The notes under the pieces were generated by a model. That model did not search any database. It was not told the origin of the DNA and worked only from the letters and a program-made list of their open reading frames with translations. DNA of 64,000 nucleotides from Alphaproteobacteria bacterium (lineage in GTDB: Bacteria > Pseudomonadota > Alphaproteobacteria > Rhizobiales > Rhizobiaceae), in contig JAHJHT010000002.1 of the NCBI GenBank assembly GCA_018823835.1, positions 992,001 through 1,056,000 of the forward strand. The letters are read 5' to 3'. Of the stretch, positions 20,293 through 30,899 are shown piece after piece. Position 1 is the first letter of the stretch. Each line of letters starts with the position of its first letter. The translations under genes were made by a program, and so were the position numbers.

Positions 20293-20741
20293 GTCAATTG
20301 CTCCCCTGAGGTTGGGAAGACCCAGAGCCCGAGGACAACATAGTTGGTCAGCGGGACGAGTATCGTCGCCGCAACGATCGACACGGCGGGCGTGTAGCCC
20401 AGCCACTCAACGAGGGTCAGCGGCAGAAAGCAGGAAATGGCGATGCCGAGCAGGGCCGAGGCGACAAACCGTGGCGCCTCTTGCGCATGCGAGCCGCGCG
20501 ACCCGAAGGTCAGCCACTTGTGCCCGAAATACGAGATCGGCATGGCGATCAAGTAGGCGACGAACGAGGCAAGCGTAGCGGAGAAGGCTTTGGCCCCCTG
20601 GCCGTAGGACAGCATGGCGGCAACGCCGGCATAGGTCAGCGTCGCTGCCACGCCGACGAGGCCAAACCGCATGATGCGTGCAAGGTCGGGGAGACGAAGC
20701 ATCCGTCCGTCAGGCGCCTGAAACGGCGGGCAGTTCCGCAT
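20289..20741 (-). CDS. GtrA-family membrane protein (lipid-linked sugar flippase)
   Basis: 150 residues with four predicted membrane segments: MRFGLVGVAATLTYAGVAAML, FSATLASFVAYLIAM, FVASALLGIAISCFL and IVAATILVPLTNYVVLG. The FGLVGVAATL opening and the YFGHKWLTF segment after helix two are characteristic of the GtrA family, which flips undecaprenyl-phosphate-linked sugars. The start abuts the GT2 stop and the stop overlaps the next gene. Confidence 0.9.
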   Translation of the reverse strand: MRNCPPFQAPDGRMLRLPDLARIMRFGLVGVAATLTYAGVAAMLSYGQGAKAFSATLASFVAYLIAMPISYFGHKWLTFGSRGSHAQEAPRFVASALLGIAISCFLPLTLVEWLGYTPAVSIVAATILVPLTNYVVLGLWVFPTSGEQLT

Positions 20742-21752
20742 TCACGGCGGCGTTCCCCCATAGGTGCGGCGGACGATGTAGATCGGCCGCTGCTTGATTT
20801 CGGCATAAACGCGTCCGAGGTACTGGCCGATTATGCCGATTCCGAGCAGCTGGATGCCGCCCAGAAACAACACGCTGACAAGGATCGAGGCGTAGCCCGG
20901 AACGTCGATGCCGAAGATCAGCGTCTTGGCGACGATCACGAGGCCGTAGAGAAAGGAGAAGGCCGAAATGGTGGCGCCGACATAGGTCCAGATCTCGAGC
21001 GGCGCGCTGGAGAAGCTGGTGATCCCCTCGATGGCGAAGTTCCACAGCTTCCAGCCGGAAAATTTGGACTGGCCGGTCAGGCGCGGGTCGCGAACATACT
21101 CGACCGTTGCGGTGTTGAAACCGACCCAGGCGAACAGGCCCTTCATGAAGCGGCGGCGCTCAGGAAGCGCACGCAGCGCGTCGATCACCTGGCGGTCGAC
21201 CAGGCGGAAATCGCCGACGTCGCGCGGGATCTGCTGGGCGGCCATGTAGTTGTGGACGCGGTAGAACATCGAGGCGGTCCGCTTCTTCATGAAGCCGTCG
21301 CTCGACCTGTCGGCGCGCTTGGCAAGCACCACCTCGTAGCCCTCGCGCCACTTCTCGATCAGCAGCGGAATGACATAGGGCGGGTCCTGCAAGTCAACGT
21401 CCATGGGAATCGCGGCATCGGCGTCGCAGGCGTCGAGGCCTGCCGTCATCGCCGCCTCCTTGCCGAAATTGCGCGACAGGTCGAGCACGCGGATGCGTGC
21501 ATCATGGCCCTGCGCCTCTACCAGGCGCTCCAGTGTCGCGTCGGTGCTGCCGTCGTTGACGAAGATGAACTCGAAGGCGAGACCCTGCTCGGCCAGTACG
21601 TCGGTGTTGTGGCGTACTGCTTCGAGAAAAGGCGCAATCGCGTCTTCCTCATTGTGCACCGGAACGACGATGGCAATCGTCGCTGCGCCATTCTCCAGCG
21701 TATCGGCTCCTGTCACCGACGGCCCGTCTTTATGCAAAAAAGGCGCGTTCAT
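20742..21752 (-). CDS. GtrB-like glycosyltransferase family 2 (polyprenyl-phosphate sugar transferase)
   Basis: 336 residues. The N-terminal GT2 domain has IVVPVHNEEDAI, EFIFVNDGSTDAT and the metal-binding MDVDLQDPP. Two hydrophobic segments near the C-terminus (about 240-295) match GtrB/DPM1-type enzymes, which attach glucose or another sugar to undecaprenyl phosphate on the cytoplasmic face. It leads the three-gene cassette with gtrA and the polytopic protein. Confidence 0.9.
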   Translation of the reverse strand: MNAPFLHKDGPSVTGADTLENGAATIAIVVPVHNEEDAIAPFLEAVRHNTDVLAEQGLAFEFIFVNDGSTDATLERLVEAQGHDARIRVLDLSRNFGKEAAMTAGLDACDADAAIPMDVDLQDPPYVIPLLIEKWREGYEVVLAKRADRSSDGFMKKRTASMFYRVHNYMAAQQIPRDVGDFRLVDRQVIDALRALPERRRFMKGLFAWVGFNTATVEYVRDPRLTGQSKFSGWKLWNFAIEGITSFSSAPLEIWTYVGATISAFSFLYGLVIVAKTLIFGIDVPGYASILVSVLFLGGIQLLGIGIIGQYLGRVYAEIKQRPIYIVRRTYGGTPP

Positions 21753-21835
21753 CGGTTGCCGCTCGCCTGTCGGTTCATGGACGTTGTCGCGGCGGAGACT
21801 AGAAAAGCGCGGTTAAGTTAACTTTAAGCCCGGCC

Positions 21836-22795
21836 CTAAAGTTTGCGCAGCGCCACTTCCACGACGAGATGGCGCTCGCCCTTGCGCAGGATAAGGTCGG
21901 CGCGCGGGCGGGTCGGCAGGATGTTTTCCCTGAGGTTTTTCAGGTTGATGTTGTTCCAGAGTCCCTCGGCGATGGCGCCTGCGGCATCGTCCGAAAGCTG
22001 CGAATAGCGGTGAAAGAAGGACTCCGGATTGCGGAAGGCCGTCTCGCGCAGCCGCATGAATCGGTCGACGTACCATTGCCGGATCAGCGTCTCGTCGGCG
22101 TCGATATAGATCGAGAAGTCGAAGAAGTCCGACACGAAGGGCACGAAATTGCCGTCCTTGGGCAGTTCGCGCGGCTGCAGCACGTTCAGCCCCTCGAAGA
22201 TCAGGATGTCCGGCCGGTCGATGGTGACGTATTCGCCCGGCATGACGTCGTAGACCAGGTGCGAATAGACCGGCGCGCGCACGTTCGGCTCGCCCGACTT
22301 GATCGCCGACAGGAAGCGCAGCAGGGCGCCGACATCGTAGCTGTCGGGAAAGCCCTTGCGCTCCATCAGATTGTCGCGCCGCAGCACCTCGTTGGGCAGC
22401 AGGAAACCGTCCGTGGTGACGAGGTCGACCTTGGGGCTCGACGGCCAGCGCGCCAGCAGCTCCTTGAGGACGCGGGCCGTGGTCGACTTGCCGACAGCGA
22501 CAGAGCCTGCCATGCCGATGATGTAGGGCGTCTTGATGGCGTCATCGGCGCTGAAGAAGGCCTTGCGCTGGCTGAACAGCACCTGGCTCGTCTCGACATG
22601 GGCATAGAGCAGGCGCGACAGCGACAAATAGATGCGCCGCACCTCGTCGATGTCGATCGGGTCGTAGAGCGAGGAAAGCCGCCTGACCTCGTCGGGCGTC
22701 AGCGTCAGCGGCGTATCGGCGCGGAACTCTGCCCATTTCTCGGCCGAGAAGAAGCGGTAGGGCGAATAGCGTTCGCTCGGCGCCAGCTGGTCCAT
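21836..22795 (-). CDS. coaA: pantothenate kinase, type I
   Basis: 319 residues from [13 protein letters not shown] (E. coli CoaA is 316). The enzyme phosphorylates pantothenate, the committed step of coenzyme A synthesis. The P-loop is [16 protein letters not shown] (about 95-110). [10 protein letters not shown] and the IFEGLNVLQ segment are family signatures. It lies 20 bases downstream of hisE and is probably the last gene of the his operon. Confidence 0.96.
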   Translation of the reverse strand: MDQLAPSERYSPYRFFSAEKWAEFRADTPLTLTPDEVRRLSSLYDPIDIDEVRRIYLSLSRLLYAHVETSQVLFSQRKAFFSADDAIKTPYIIGMAGSVAVGKSTTARVLKELLARWPSSPKVDLVTTDGFLLPNEVLRRDNLMERKGFPDSYDVGALLRFLSAIKSGEPNVRAPVYSHLVYDVMPGEYVTIDRPDILIFEGLNVLQPRELPKDGNFVPFVSDFFDFSIYIDADETLIRQWYVDRFMRLRETAFRNPESFFHRYSQLSDDAAGAIAEGLWNNINLKNLRENILPTRPRADLILRKGERHLVVEVALRKL

Positions 22796-22815
22796 CGGGT
22801 TCACCGTCCTTCGCC

Positions 22816-23142
22816 TCAGGCGGGCCCGGCCCGCGCAGCCTTTTCGGCGATGCCCGAGCGCGCCGTGCGGCGCTCGAGCTCGTCCATCACGTCTGCAAGC
22901 GGCACGCCCGCGAGGGCCAGCACGACCAGCCAATGATAGAGAAGATCGGCACTTTCCGAAACGATGGCGCCACGATCCTCGCCGACCGCGGCGATCACCG
23001 TCTCCACCGCCTCCTCGCCAAGCTTCTTGGCCGCCTTGTCCATGCCGCCGGCCATCAGCTTGGCCGTCCAGGACTGCGGATCGCCGGAGGCGGCCCGCTC
23101 GGCGATGATCTTTTCAAGATCGGCGAGCGAAAATGCAGTCAT
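22816..23142 (-). CDS. hisE: phosphoribosyl-ATP pyrophosphohydrolase
   Basis: 108 residues, the usual size for a stand-alone HisE. It hydrolyses PR-ATP to PR-AMP in histidine synthesis. The conserved acidic stretch [13 protein letters not shown] and LLYHWLVVL identify the all-alpha NTP-pyrophosphohydrolase fold. HisI is not fused and not in the window. It lies between hisF and coaA. Confidence 0.94.
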   Translation of the reverse strand: MTAFSLADLEKIIAERAASGDPQSWTAKLMAGGMDKAAKKLGEEAVETVIAAVGEDRGAIVSESADLLYHWLVVLALAGVPLADVMDELERRTARSGIAEKAARAGPA

Positions 23143-23163
23143 CAGAAGATCTCCGTTGCCGGC

Positions 23164-23949
23164 TCAGGCGGCCGCATCGAGCCGCATGGCCAGGCCGGCC
23201 TCAGCCATATAGGCCTTGGCCTCTGAAATCGAATAGGTCCCGAAGTGAAAGATCGAGGCGGCCAGAACGGCCGTGGCATGGCCGTCGCGTATGCCGGCGA
23301 CCAGGTGGTCGAGCGTGCCGACTCCGCCCGACGCGATGACCGGCGCGCGCACCGCGTCGGCGACGGCCCGCGTCAGCGCGATGTCGTAGCCGGATTTCGT
23401 GCCGTCCTTGTCCATCGAGGTCAGCAGGATCTCGCCGGCACCCAGCCCGACAACCTTCTCAGCGAACTCGACAGCATCGATGCCGGTCTTGTTGCGCCCG
23501 CCATGGGTGAAGATTTCCCAGCGGTCTTCTTCGCCCGGCGCCGAAACCTTCTTGGCGTCGATGGCGACGACGATGCACTGGTTGCCGAACTTGTCTGCCG
23601 CCTCGGCGACGAAATCGGGATTGTTCACCGCGGCCGTGTTGATCGAAACCTTGTCGGCGCCGGCCAGAAGCAGCTTGCGGATGTCGGCCACCTGCCGCAC
23701 GCCGCCGCCGACCGTCAGCGGCATGAAGCAATGCTCGGCCGTGCGGGCGATGACGTCGAAGATCGTCTCGCGGTTGTCCGACGAGGCGGTGATGTCGAGG
23801 AAGCAGAGTTCGTCGGCGCCGGCCGCATCATAGGCGCGCGCCGCCTCGACCGGGTCGCCGGCATCGATCAGGTCGACGAAGTTGACGCCCTTGACGACGC
23901 GGCCGTCCTTGACGTCGAGACAGGGAATGACGCGGGATTTGAGGGTCAT
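23164..23949 (-). CDS. hisF: imidazole glycerol phosphate synthase, cyclase subunit
   Basis: 261 residues, TIM barrel. The catalytic aspartates are in [14 protein letters not shown] and [26 protein letters not shown] and [11 protein letters not shown] are family motifs. With HisH it converts PRFAR to IGP and AICAR. It follows hisA by four bases. Confidence 0.97.
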   Translation of the reverse strand: MTLKSRVIPCLDVKDGRVVKGVNFVDLIDAGDPVEAARAYDAAGADELCFLDITASSDNRETIFDVIARTAEHCFMPLTVGGGVRQVADIRKLLLAGADKVSINTAAVNNPDFVAEAADKFGNQCIVVAIDAKKVSAPGEEDRWEIFTHGGRNKTGIDAVEFAEKVVGLGAGEILLTSMDKDGTKSGYDIALTRAVADAVRAPVIASGGVGTLDHLVAGIRDGHATAVLAASIFHFGTYSISEAKAYMAEAGLAMRLDAAA

Positions 23950-23953
23950 GCGC

Positions 23954-24718
23954 CTAGTCTAGCCCTGCCGGCGCGGCATTGCCACGGCCGCGCAGCACGG
24001 CCAGCGCCTCGGCCGGGTCGATGCGCCCGTCATAGAGCGCGCGGCCGGAGATGGCGCCTTCGAGCTTCTGCGCGTCGGGCATGGTCATGCGCACCACATC
24101 TGCCAACGAGGCGAGGCCGCCCGATGCGATCACCGGGATCGAAACGGCATCGGCGAGTTCGATGGTCGAGGCCCAGTTGATGCCGGCCAGCACACCGTCG
24201 CGGTCGATATCGGTGTAGATGATGGCCGCGACGCCCGCGCCCTCGAATTTTTCTGCCAGTTCGATGACGCCGAGCTCCGAGGCCTCGGCCCAGCCTTCGA
24301 CAGCCACCTTGCCGCCCTTGGCGTCGATGCCGACGGCGATCTTGCCGGGAAACAGCCTGCAGGCCTGCTTCACCAGATCCGGATCGCGCACCGCCACGGT
24401 TCCGAGGATGACGCGGGCCAGCCCGCGGTCGAGCCAGTCCTCGATCTGCGCCAGCGTGCGGATGCCGCCGCCGAGCTGTACCGGGTTCTTCGTCGCCTGC
24501 AGGATGGCGCCGACCGCGGCGCTGTTGACGCTCTGGCCCTCGAAGGCGCCGTTGAGGTCAACGACATGCAGCCACTCGAAGCCCTGCTCCTCGAAGGCCC
24601 TGGCCTGCGCGGCGGGGTTCTCGTTGTAGACGGTCGCTGTCGCCATGTCGCCGAGCTTCAGGCGAACGCACTGGCCGTCCTTGAGGTCGATTGCCGGGAA
24701 AAGGATCAAGGCTTCCAC
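23954..24718 (-). CDS. hisA: ProFAR isomerase
   Basis: 254 residues, TIM barrel isomerising ProFAR to PRFAR. The N-terminus [15 protein letters not shown] has the catalytic aspartate, and a second is in [12 protein letters not shown]. The start used is a GTG (complement of 24716-24718) overlapping hisH by 13 bases; a TTG three codons in is an alternative. It sits between hisH and hisF. Confidence 0.96.
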   Translation of the reverse strand: MEALILFPAIDLKDGQCVRLKLGDMATATVYNENPAAQARAFEEQGFEWLHVVDLNGAFEGQSVNSAAVGAILQATKNPVQLGGGIRTLAQIEDWLDRGLARVILGTVAVRDPDLVKQACRLFPGKIAVGIDAKGGKVAVEGWAEASELGVIELAEKFEGAGVAAIIYTDIDRDGVLAGINWASTIELADAVSIPVIASGGLASLADVVRMTMPDAQKLEGAISGRALYDGRIDPAEALAVLRGRGNAAPAGLD

Positions 24719-25356
24719 CTCAAGAAATTGGCGATGAGGGCCAGGCCGAGCGCCTGGCTCTTTTCGGGATGGAACTGCGTGCCGGCGAGATTGTCGCGGC
24801 CGACGGCCGCCGTCACCGGGCCGCCATAGTCAGTGGTCGCCAGCACCTGTGCCGGATCGGTGGCGTCGAGGTGGTAGGAGTGGACGAAATAGGCGTGCAG
24901 GCCGGTCTCCCCGGTGGCGATGCCGTCGAACAGCGGATGCGCCTGTTTCACGTGAATCGTGTTCCAGCCGATCTGCGGGATCTTCAGTGCCGGGTCGTTC
25001 GGCGCGATTTCCTTCACGTCGCCGGCGATCCAGCCCAAGCCCCTGGTGACCGTCTTTTCCAGCCCGCGCTCGGACATCAGCTGCATGCCGACGCAGATGC
25101 CGAGAAACGGCCTCCCCCGGGCGATGGCAGCCTCCTCGACCGCCTCCCACATGCCCTCGACAGCGTGCAGGCCGGCCGCGCAGTCGGCATAGGCGCCGAC
25201 GCCCGGCAGCACGATGCGGTCGGCGCCGCGCACGCGCTCGGCATCGGCGGTAAGCTCGATCTCGGCGGCAATGCCTGCCTCGCGGGCGGCGCGCTCGAAG
25301 GCCTTGGTCGCCGAACGCAGATTGCCCGAGCCGTAGTCGATGATGGCAACCCGCAT
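24706..25356 (-). CDS. hisH: imidazole glycerol phosphate synthase, glutaminase subunit
   Basis: 216 residues from [15 protein letters not shown]; the longer upstream frame is not supported. A class I glutamine amidotransferase with nucleophile Cys88 in [10 protein letters not shown] and the His/Glu pair in QFHPEKSQ. It supplies ammonia to HisF. A parS-like site lies inside the gene (24944-24959), encoding the IHVKQ segment. Confidence 0.97.
   Translation of the reverse strand: MRVAIIDYGSGNLRSATKAFERAAREAGIAAEIELTADAERVRGADRIVLPGVGAYADCAAGLHAVEGMWEAVEEAAIARGRPFLGICVGMQLMSERGLEKTVTRGLGWIAGDVKEIAPNDPALKIPQIGWNTIHVKQAHPLFDGIATGETGLHAYFVHSYHLDATDPAQVLATTDYGGPVTAAVGRDNLAGTQFHPEKSQALGLALIANFLRWKP
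24944..24959. promoter_or_regulatory. parS-like site in hisH
   Basis: A 16-base match to the parS consensus TGTTTCACGTGAAACA with two mismatches and an intact TTCACGTGAA core. It is the outermost of six such sites around the putative origin, about 15 kb to the left. Confidence 0.7.
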
Positions 25357-25357
25357 G

Positions 25358-25837
25358 TCAGGGCTTTCCGGGATAGCTGAAAAGGCCGAGCGCCGGGCCG
25401 GAGGCCGCGGGCCGGCCGAGCTGCGGCTGCGGTGCCGGGACGGCCGCCACTCGCGCCGCCTGTTCGGGCGCGGTGCCGGTAATGTAGCGGATCTCGGCCT
25501 CGTCGCGGCCGCTTGCCTCGACGACACCCCACTGGCGCCAGCCGCGCCGCGTGAGCGCGGCGATGCGCAAGGCCGGCCCCTCGAGCCCGACATAGACCGA
25601 CACGAGCAGCGACAGCGCGCCGCCGGTGAAGCCGAGGCCCGCCATTTCGCCGAGCGCCGACAGCGCCACGGCTGCGATCAACGCGATGGCCGCCTCGATC
25701 CACAGCCGGTGCCACAGCAGCCAGAGCGGCGGCAGCAGGAAGGCGATCGCGGAGAAGGCGTCGCGCACGAAGACGGCACGCGTCTCCGCTTCGCTGCCTG
25801 CCGCGCCGGGCGGCTCCATGACGACATAAATGGCCAT
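25358..25837 (-). CDS. DUF2628 family membrane protein
   Basis: 159 residues. The N-terminus [11 protein letters not shown], then [21 protein letters not shown] and two or three further hydrophobic stretches, match DUF2628 proteins, whose function is unknown. It lies within the his operon, one base from the hisB stop and one base from the hisH start, a position often seen in Rhizobiales. A link to histidine synthesis is not evident from the sequence. Confidence 0.85.
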   Translation of the reverse strand: MAIYVVMEPPGAAGSEAETRAVFVRDAFSAIAFLLPPLWLLWHRLWIEAAIALIAAVALSALGEMAGLGFTGGALSLLVSVYVGLEGPALRIAALTRRGWRQWGVVEASGRDEAEIRYITGTAPEQAARVAAVPAPQPQLGRPAASGPALGLFSYPGKP

Positions 25838-25838
25838 T

Positions 25839-26438
25839 TCAGCCCTTCAGACTGCCCTTGGTGGAGGGCACGGCGTCGGGCTGGCGCGGATCGCGCTCGG
25901 TTGCCGCGCGCAGCACCCTGGCCACCGCCTTGAAGCAGGTCTCGGCGATGTGGTGGTTGTTGGCGCCGTAGTGATTGGTGACATGCAGGGTCACGCCGGC
26001 ATTCTGCGCCAGCGCGTGGAAGAACTCGCGCACCAGCTCGGTGTCGAAAGTGCCGATCTTGGGCGCGGAGAACTTGACGTCCCAGACGAGGAAGGGCCTG
26101 CCCGAAACGTCGATGGCGGCGCGCGTGAGCGTCTCGTCCATGGCAAGGTCGATCGATGCATAGCGCATGATGCCGCGCCGCTCGCCGAGCGCCTTCGACA
26201 GCGCCTGGCCTAGCGCGATGCCCGTATCCTCAACCGTGTGGTGATCGTCGATGTGCAGGTCGCCGTTCGCCTTCACCGTCATGTCGATCAGCGAATGGCG
26301 CGACAGCTGGTCGAGCATGTGGTCGAAGAAGCCGACACCGGTTGCGATGTCGGAGCGGCCGGTGCCGTCGACGTCGATCGACACGGCGATCTCCGTCTCC
26401 TTGGTCTTGCGGCCGATTTCGGCGGAACGGGAGCTCAT
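25839..26438 (-). CDS. hisB: imidazoleglycerol-phosphate dehydratase
   Basis: 199 residues, a monofunctional HisB. Manganese-binding motifs are [13 protein letters not shown] and [11 protein letters not shown], and [13 protein letters not shown] is the family signature. It is the first gene of hisB-DUF2628-hisHAFE-coaA and diverges from hslV. Confidence 0.97.
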   Translation of the reverse strand: MSSRSAEIGRKTKETEIAVSIDVDGTGRSDIATGVGFFDHMLDQLSRHSLIDMTVKANGDLHIDDHHTVEDTGIALGQALSKALGERRGIMRYASIDLAMDETLTRAAIDVSGRPFLVWDVKFSAPKIGTFDTELVREFFHALAQNAGVTLHVTNHYGANNHHIAETCFKAVARVLRAATERDPRQPDAVPSTKGSLKG

Positions 26439-26629
26439 GCTGGCGGTCCTGCGGTTGAAGGCGAGAGCCTTCTAACAGCAAGGTCGGGGGATTGCCAGTT
26501 GCGAAAGGGTGCATGGTTTCCGGCGGCTTTCGGGCCTTTGCATTCTCCCGGTGCGTGCATACATAGGGCCGAACTCATCCTCGTAACGGGCGGATCGCTT
26601 TTCCGAGACCGCCTGAATCGGAGCAAGAC

Positions 26630-27184
26630 ATGTCGAACGAACTCTCCATGCACGCCACGACCATCGTGACGGTGCGCAAGGGCGGCAAGGTGGTGATCGC
26701 CGGCGACGGCCAGGTCAGCCTCGGCCAGACCATCATGAAGGGCAACGCCAAGAAGGTGCGCCGCCTCGGCAAGGGCAATGTGATCGCCGGCTTCGCCGGG
26801 GCCACCGCCGATGCCTTCACCCTGCTCGAACGCCTCGAGGCGAAGCTCGAGCAATATCCCGACCAGCTGACCCGCGCCGCCGTCGAGCTCGCCAAGGACT
26901 GGCGCACCGACCGCTATCTGCGCCGGCTCGAGGCGATGATGCTGGTGGCCGACAAGGACGTCTCGCTGGCGCTGACCGGCACCGGCGACGTGCTGGAGCC
27001 GGAGCATGGCGTGATGGCCATCGGTTCGGGCGGCAATTACGCGCTCGCCGCTGCCCGCGCCCTGATGGACACCGACATGGACGCCGAGGAAATCGCCCGC
27101 CGGGCGATGAAGATCGCCTCGGAAATCTGCGTCTACACCAATTCCAGCTTCGTCATCGAAACCATCGATGCCGCGAAAGCCTGA
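26630..27184 (+). CDS. hslV: HslV protease subunit (ClpQ)
   Basis: 184 residues. After removal of a short leader the mature N-terminus would be [10 protein letters not shown], with Thr10 as the proteasome-type nucleophile. [23 protein letters not shown] is the family pattern (positions about 24-46). It forms a double hexamer capped by HslU. Three genes separate it from hslU here. Its last 17 bases overlap the acetyltransferase gene. Confidence 0.97.
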   Translation: MSNELSMHATTIVTVRKGGKVVIAGDGQVSLGQTIMKGNAKKVRRLGKGNVIAGFAGATADAFTLLERLEAKLEQYPDQLTRAAVELAKDWRTDRYLRRLEAMMLVADKDVSLALTGTGDVLEPEHGVMAIGSGGNYALAAARALMDTDMDAEEIARRAMKIASEICVYTNSSFVIETIDAAKA

Positions 27185-27683
27185 TTTCCAGTACGACTTC
27201 CGGGCCGTCACCGAGGACGACCTGCCGATGCTGTCGGCCTGGCTGGCCGAGCCGCATGTCGCGGAATGGTGGAACGATGGCCCCGGCACGGCGCTAGCCG
27301 AGATCGTCGAGGCGATGGACAGCGACTCCACCGAGCCGCTGATCGTCGAACTCGACGGCAAGCCGATCGGCTACGTCCAGAGCTACGACCCGCATCTCGA
27401 GGACGACCACCCCTACCAGGACCAGCCCTTCGGAACGCTCGGCATCGACGTGACGATCGGCGTGCCGGAACTGATCGGGATCGGCCATGGCTCGCGGCTG
27501 GTCCGCGCCTTCGTCGAGATCCTGTTCGAGGAGGGCTGTCCACGCGTCATCATCGACCCGCATCCCGGCAACGGCCGCGCCATCCGCGCCTACGAGAAGG
27601 CCGGCTTCATGCGGCTCGGCGAACGGACGACCCCATTCGGCCCGGCGCTCATCATGGCCGTCGACGCGGAAGCCGAGGACTAG
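27168..27683 (+). CDS. GNAT acetyltransferase, AAC(6')-Ib-like
   Basis: 171 residues. [37 protein letters not shown] and [11 protein letters not shown] closely follow the pattern of aminoglycoside 6'-N-acetyltransferases of the AAC(6')-Ib group, and the acetyl-CoA loop is in [12 protein letters not shown]. Whether it acetylates aminoglycosides is unknown; chromosomal relatives may act on other amines or siderophores. It starts inside hslV, so it is translated from the same message. Confidence 0.85.
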   Translation: MPRKPDFQYDFRAVTEDDLPMLSAWLAEPHVAEWWNDGPGTALAEIVEAMDSDSTEPLIVELDGKPIGYVQSYDPHLEDDHPYQDQPFGTLGIDVTIGVPELIGIGHGSRLVRAFVEILFEEGCPRVIIDPHPGNGRAIRAYEKAGFMRLGERTTPFGPALIMAVDAEAED

Positions 27684-27775
27684 CGCCCTACCCTGCCGCC
27701 TGAAGCCTGCTCCCCGTCGGGCCGCAGATGTGCTCTTGTCGCCGCCGACGCAGTGATTCGGACGCGGAGGGGAAC

Positions 27776-28375
27776 GTGGCACAGACAAATGCGACGGACG
27801 GGCGCGCCGCATGGGGGCTGGACTGGAAGACGGGACTCGCCGTCGCAGCGCTTCTCGTTGCCGCCCAGGCTGCCCTGCTGCACCTGCTCGGCCGCATCTG
27901 GATCTGCAAATGCGGCTACGTGAAGCTCTGGCACGGCGTGGTCGTCAGTTCCGAGAACTCGCAGCACCTGTCGGACTGGTACACCTTCTCGCACGTCATC
28001 CACGGCTTCCTGTTCTACCTGCTGTTCTGGCTGCTGTTCCGCCGCTCGACCGTGTGGATGCGGCTTTCCTTCGCCGTCCTGCTCGAAACCGCCTGGGAAA
28101 TCCTCGAGAACAGCCCGATCATCATCAACCGCTACCGCGAGGCGACGATCTCGCTCGACTATTACGGCGACAGCATCGTCAACTCGGTGTTCGACACCCT
28201 GTTCATGGTGGTCGGCTTCTTCCTGGCGGCGCGGCTGCCGGTCTGGCTGACGATCCTTCTCGCCATCGTCTTCGAACTCGGCGTCGGCTGGCTGATCCGC
28301 GATAACCTTACCCTCAACGTCCTGATGCTGGTCTATCCGCTCGACGCGGTCAAAGCCTGGCAGGGAGGACTATGA
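27776..28375 (+). CDS. DUF2585 (UPF0314) membrane protein
   Basis: 199 residues from a GTG that has a good ribosome site (GGAGGGG) seven bases upstream; an ATG at 27728 would add a cysteine/arginine-rich leader and lacks such a site. Four to five hydrophobic segments are visible. [29 protein letters not shown] and [11 protein letters not shown] are the conserved blocks of DUF2585, whose function is unknown. The stop overlaps the next gene by four bases. Confidence 0.85.
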   Translation: MAQTNATDGRAAWGLDWKTGLAVAALLVAAQAALLHLLGRIWICKCGYVKLWHGVVVSSENSQHLSDWYTFSHVIHGFLFYLLFWLLFRRSTVWMRLSFAVLLETAWEILENSPIIINRYREATISLDYYGDSIVNSVFDTLFMVVGFFLAARLPVWLTILLAIVFELGVGWLIRDNLTLNVLMLVYPLDAVKAWQGGL

Positions 28376-29421
28376 CCATGCGCGGCCCGATCTCCGAAGA
28401 CACGCTTGCCAGGGCGCTCGCCGGCGGCGTTCTGACCGCCGACCAGGTCGAGGCGCTGCATGCGCTTGAGCAGGAGGGCTCTCCTCCAGGATCATCCGGA
28501 CCGGCAGACAGCGAGCAGTTCCGCTTCATCACCGGCTTCGGCGACATCTTCGTCACCATCGGGCTGGCGCTGTTTCTTGGCGCCCTGACCTATTTCGCGC
28601 GCGGCTTCATCGGCGATGCCGGCGCCCGCCTTGCCACCGCCGCGGCGTGCTGGCTGCTGGCCGAGTATTTCACCCGCCAGCGGCGCATGGCGCTGCCCAG
28701 CATCGTCCTGCTGCTGGTCTTTGCCGTCTCGATCTTTCTTTCCATCGCGGACCCAAGGCAGCTCGCCAGCGTCTTCTCGCTCGGCATCGACGTCTCGGGC
28801 TGGCCGGCAGTCCTTGCTGGCCTTGTCACCGCGGCGGCAACGGCGCTGCACTATCTGCGCTTCCGCGTGCCCATCACCATCGCCGCCGGCGCTGCGGCGC
28901 TGGTCGCATCGATCGTCGCCCTCTTCGTCCTGCTGGCGCCCGATCTCGCCAGCCGCGCAACCGTTCCGCTCATCTTCGTCTGCGGCATCGGCGTCTTCGC
29001 GCTCGCGATGCGCTTCGACCTCAGCGATCCGGCCAGGCAGACACGCCGCACCGACATCGCCTTCTGGCTGCACATGCTGGCAGCGCCGCTGATCGTCCAC
29101 CCGCTGGTCAGCGGCTTCGTCGGCGGCGGCAGCCTCGACACGGCGTCAGCGCTTGCCGTGCTGACGATCTTCATTGCCCTGTCGCTGGTCGCGCTGATCG
29201 TCGATCGACGCGCCATCCTGGTCGCCGGCCTGTCCTATGCCGGCATCGCCTTCGGCACGCTGGTGGCGAACGCCGGACTGACCAGCGGCACGGTCCCTCT
29301 CACCCTTCTGGTGCTGGGCGCGCTGGTGCTGCTGCTCAGCGCCGGCTGGCACGGACTGCGCCGCCTGCTGCTGCCGCTGTTGCCGGTCGCTCTTGTACGC
29401 CGGCTCCCACCCCATACATAA
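28372..29421 (+). CDS. polytopic membrane protein of unknown function
   Basis: 349 residues with about ten hydrophobic segments from residue 50 onward, after a soluble N-terminal part ([20 protein letters not shown]) that resembles the short helical head of DUF2157-type membrane proteins. [18 protein letters not shown] opens the membrane part. No enzyme motif is seen. It is translationally coupled to the DUF2585 gene and ends 30 bases before hslU, so all five genes from hslV to hslU are probably one operon. Confidence 0.75.
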   Translation: MTMRGPISEDTLARALAGGVLTADQVEALHALEQEGSPPGSSGPADSEQFRFITGFGDIFVTIGLALFLGALTYFARGFIGDAGARLATAAACWLLAEYFTRQRRMALPSIVLLLVFAVSIFLSIADPRQLASVFSLGIDVSGWPAVLAGLVTAAATALHYLRFRVPITIAAGAAALVASIVALFVLLAPDLASRATVPLIFVCGIGVFALAMRFDLSDPARQTRRTDIAFWLHMLAAPLIVHPLVSGFVGGGSLDTASALAVLTIFIALSLVALIVDRRAILVAGLSYAGIAFGTLVANAGLTSGTVPLTLLVLGALVLLLSAGWHGLRRLLLPLLPVALVRRLPPHT

Positions 29422-29451
29422 GCGGCTCCTGCTGTTTAAAGAGTATTCTTC

Positions 29452-30765
29452 ATGGACACCTTCTCCCCCCGCGAAATCGTTTCGGAACTCGACCGGCACA
29501 TTATCGGCCAGAACGACGCCAAGCGCGCCGTCGCCATTGCGCTGCGAAACCGCTGGCGCCGCCAGCAGCTCGACGGCGCGATGCGCGAGGAAGTGATGCC
29601 GAAGAACATCCTGATGATCGGGCCCACCGGCGTCGGCAAGACCGAAATCTCGCGCCGCCTGGCGCGCCTCGCCGGCGCGCCCTTCATCAAGGTCGAGGCA
29701 ACCAAGTTCACCGAGGTCGGCTATGTCGGCCGCGACGTCGAGCAGATCATCCGTGACCTCGTCGAGGTGGCCATCGGGCTGACCCGCGAGAAGATGCGCG
29801 AGGACGTCAAGGCGCGCGCCCACCTCAATGCCGAGGAACGCGTGCTCGAGGCGCTGGTCGGCAAGACGGCGAGCCCGGCGACGCGCGACAGCTTCCGCAA
29901 GAAGCTGCGCGACGGCGAACTCGACGACAAGGAAATCGAGGTCGAGGTGGCCGACACCGGCACCGGCGGCATGCCCGGTTTCGACATTCCCGGCATGCCG
30001 GGCGGCAATATCGGCGTGCTCAACATCAACGACATGCTGCAGAAGGCGATGGGCGGTGCCAAGACCAAGACGCGCAAGACCACCGTCAAGGAATCCTACG
30101 CGGTCCTGATCAACGACGAGTCCGACAAGCTGCTTGACCAGGACGAGGTGGTGCGCCGCTCGCTTGAATCGACCGAGAACGACGGCATCGTCTTCCTCGA
30201 CGAGATCGACAAGATCGCCGTGCGCAACGGCACAATGGGTGCGGGCGTCTCGCGCGAGGGCGTGCAGCGCGACCTGCTGCCGCTGGTCGAGGGCACCACG
30301 GTGGCGACCAAGTACGGGCCGGTGAAGACCGACCACATCCTGTTCATCGCATCGGGCGCCTTCCACATCGCCAAGCCGTCGGACCTGCTGCCCGAGCTGC
30401 AGGGCCGCTTGCCGATCCGCGTCGAACTCCGGGCGCTCGAGAAGGACGACTTCGTCCGTATCCTGACCGAGACCGAGGCCAGCCTCATCAAGCAGTACAT
30501 CGCGCTGATGAACACCGAGGGCGTGACGCTCGACTTCACCGAGGATGCCATCGACTCCCTGGCGCAGATCGCCGTCGACCTCAACGCCAGCGTCGAGAAC
30601 ATCGGCGCGAGACGGCTGCAGACGGTGATGGAGCGGGTACTCGACGAGATTTCCTTCGAAGCTCCCGACAAGAGCGGCACGGAACTTTCGGTCGATGCGG
30701 AGTACGTCGAGAAGCACGTCGGCGACCTGTCGCGCAACACCGACCTGTCGCGCTTCATTCTCTAG
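29452..30765 (+). CDS. hslU: HslU ATPase subunit (ClpY)
   Basis: 437 residues (E. coli 443). Walker A is [17 protein letters not shown], Walker B is [12 protein letters not shown], and the pore motif is in the [10 protein letters not shown] region. The ending DLSRFIL is the conserved C-terminus that docks into HslV. The intermediate I-domain is present (about 105-240). It unfolds substrates for HslV. Confidence 0.97.
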   Translation: MDTFSPREIVSELDRHIIGQNDAKRAVAIALRNRWRRQQLDGAMREEVMPKNILMIGPTGVGKTEISRRLARLAGAPFIKVEATKFTEVGYVGRDVEQIIRDLVEVAIGLTREKMREDVKARAHLNAEERVLEALVGKTASPATRDSFRKKLRDGELDDKEIEVEVADTGTGGMPGFDIPGMPGGNIGVLNINDMLQKAMGGAKTKTRKTTVKESYAVLINDESDKLLDQDEVVRRSLESTENDGIVFLDEIDKIAVRNGTMGAGVSREGVQRDLLPLVEGTTVATKYGPVKTDHILFIASGAFHIAKPSDLLPELQGRLPIRVELRALEKDDFVRILTETEASLIKQYIALMNTEGVTLDFTEDAIDSLAQIAVDLNASVENIGARRLQTVMERVLDEISFEAPDKSGTELSVDAEYVEKHVGDLSRNTDLSRFIL

Positions 30766-30899
30766 GTTTGCACGGGCCTGTGTGGCCGGATCGCAGCAGT
30801 CGCCGGTTTCCCGCCAGGGACCGGCGGACTGCGCTCTCGACTTCCGGCCGTGCTTTACCTAGTTTGCGCGGCGTTGGCTTGGGCTTGCAGCGGCGGCAG

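Noticed and set aside
26557..26565. Possible heat-shock promoter before hslV (GCATACATA as -10)
   Set aside because: The matching -35 element is weak and spacing is uncertain, so it was not listed as a feature.
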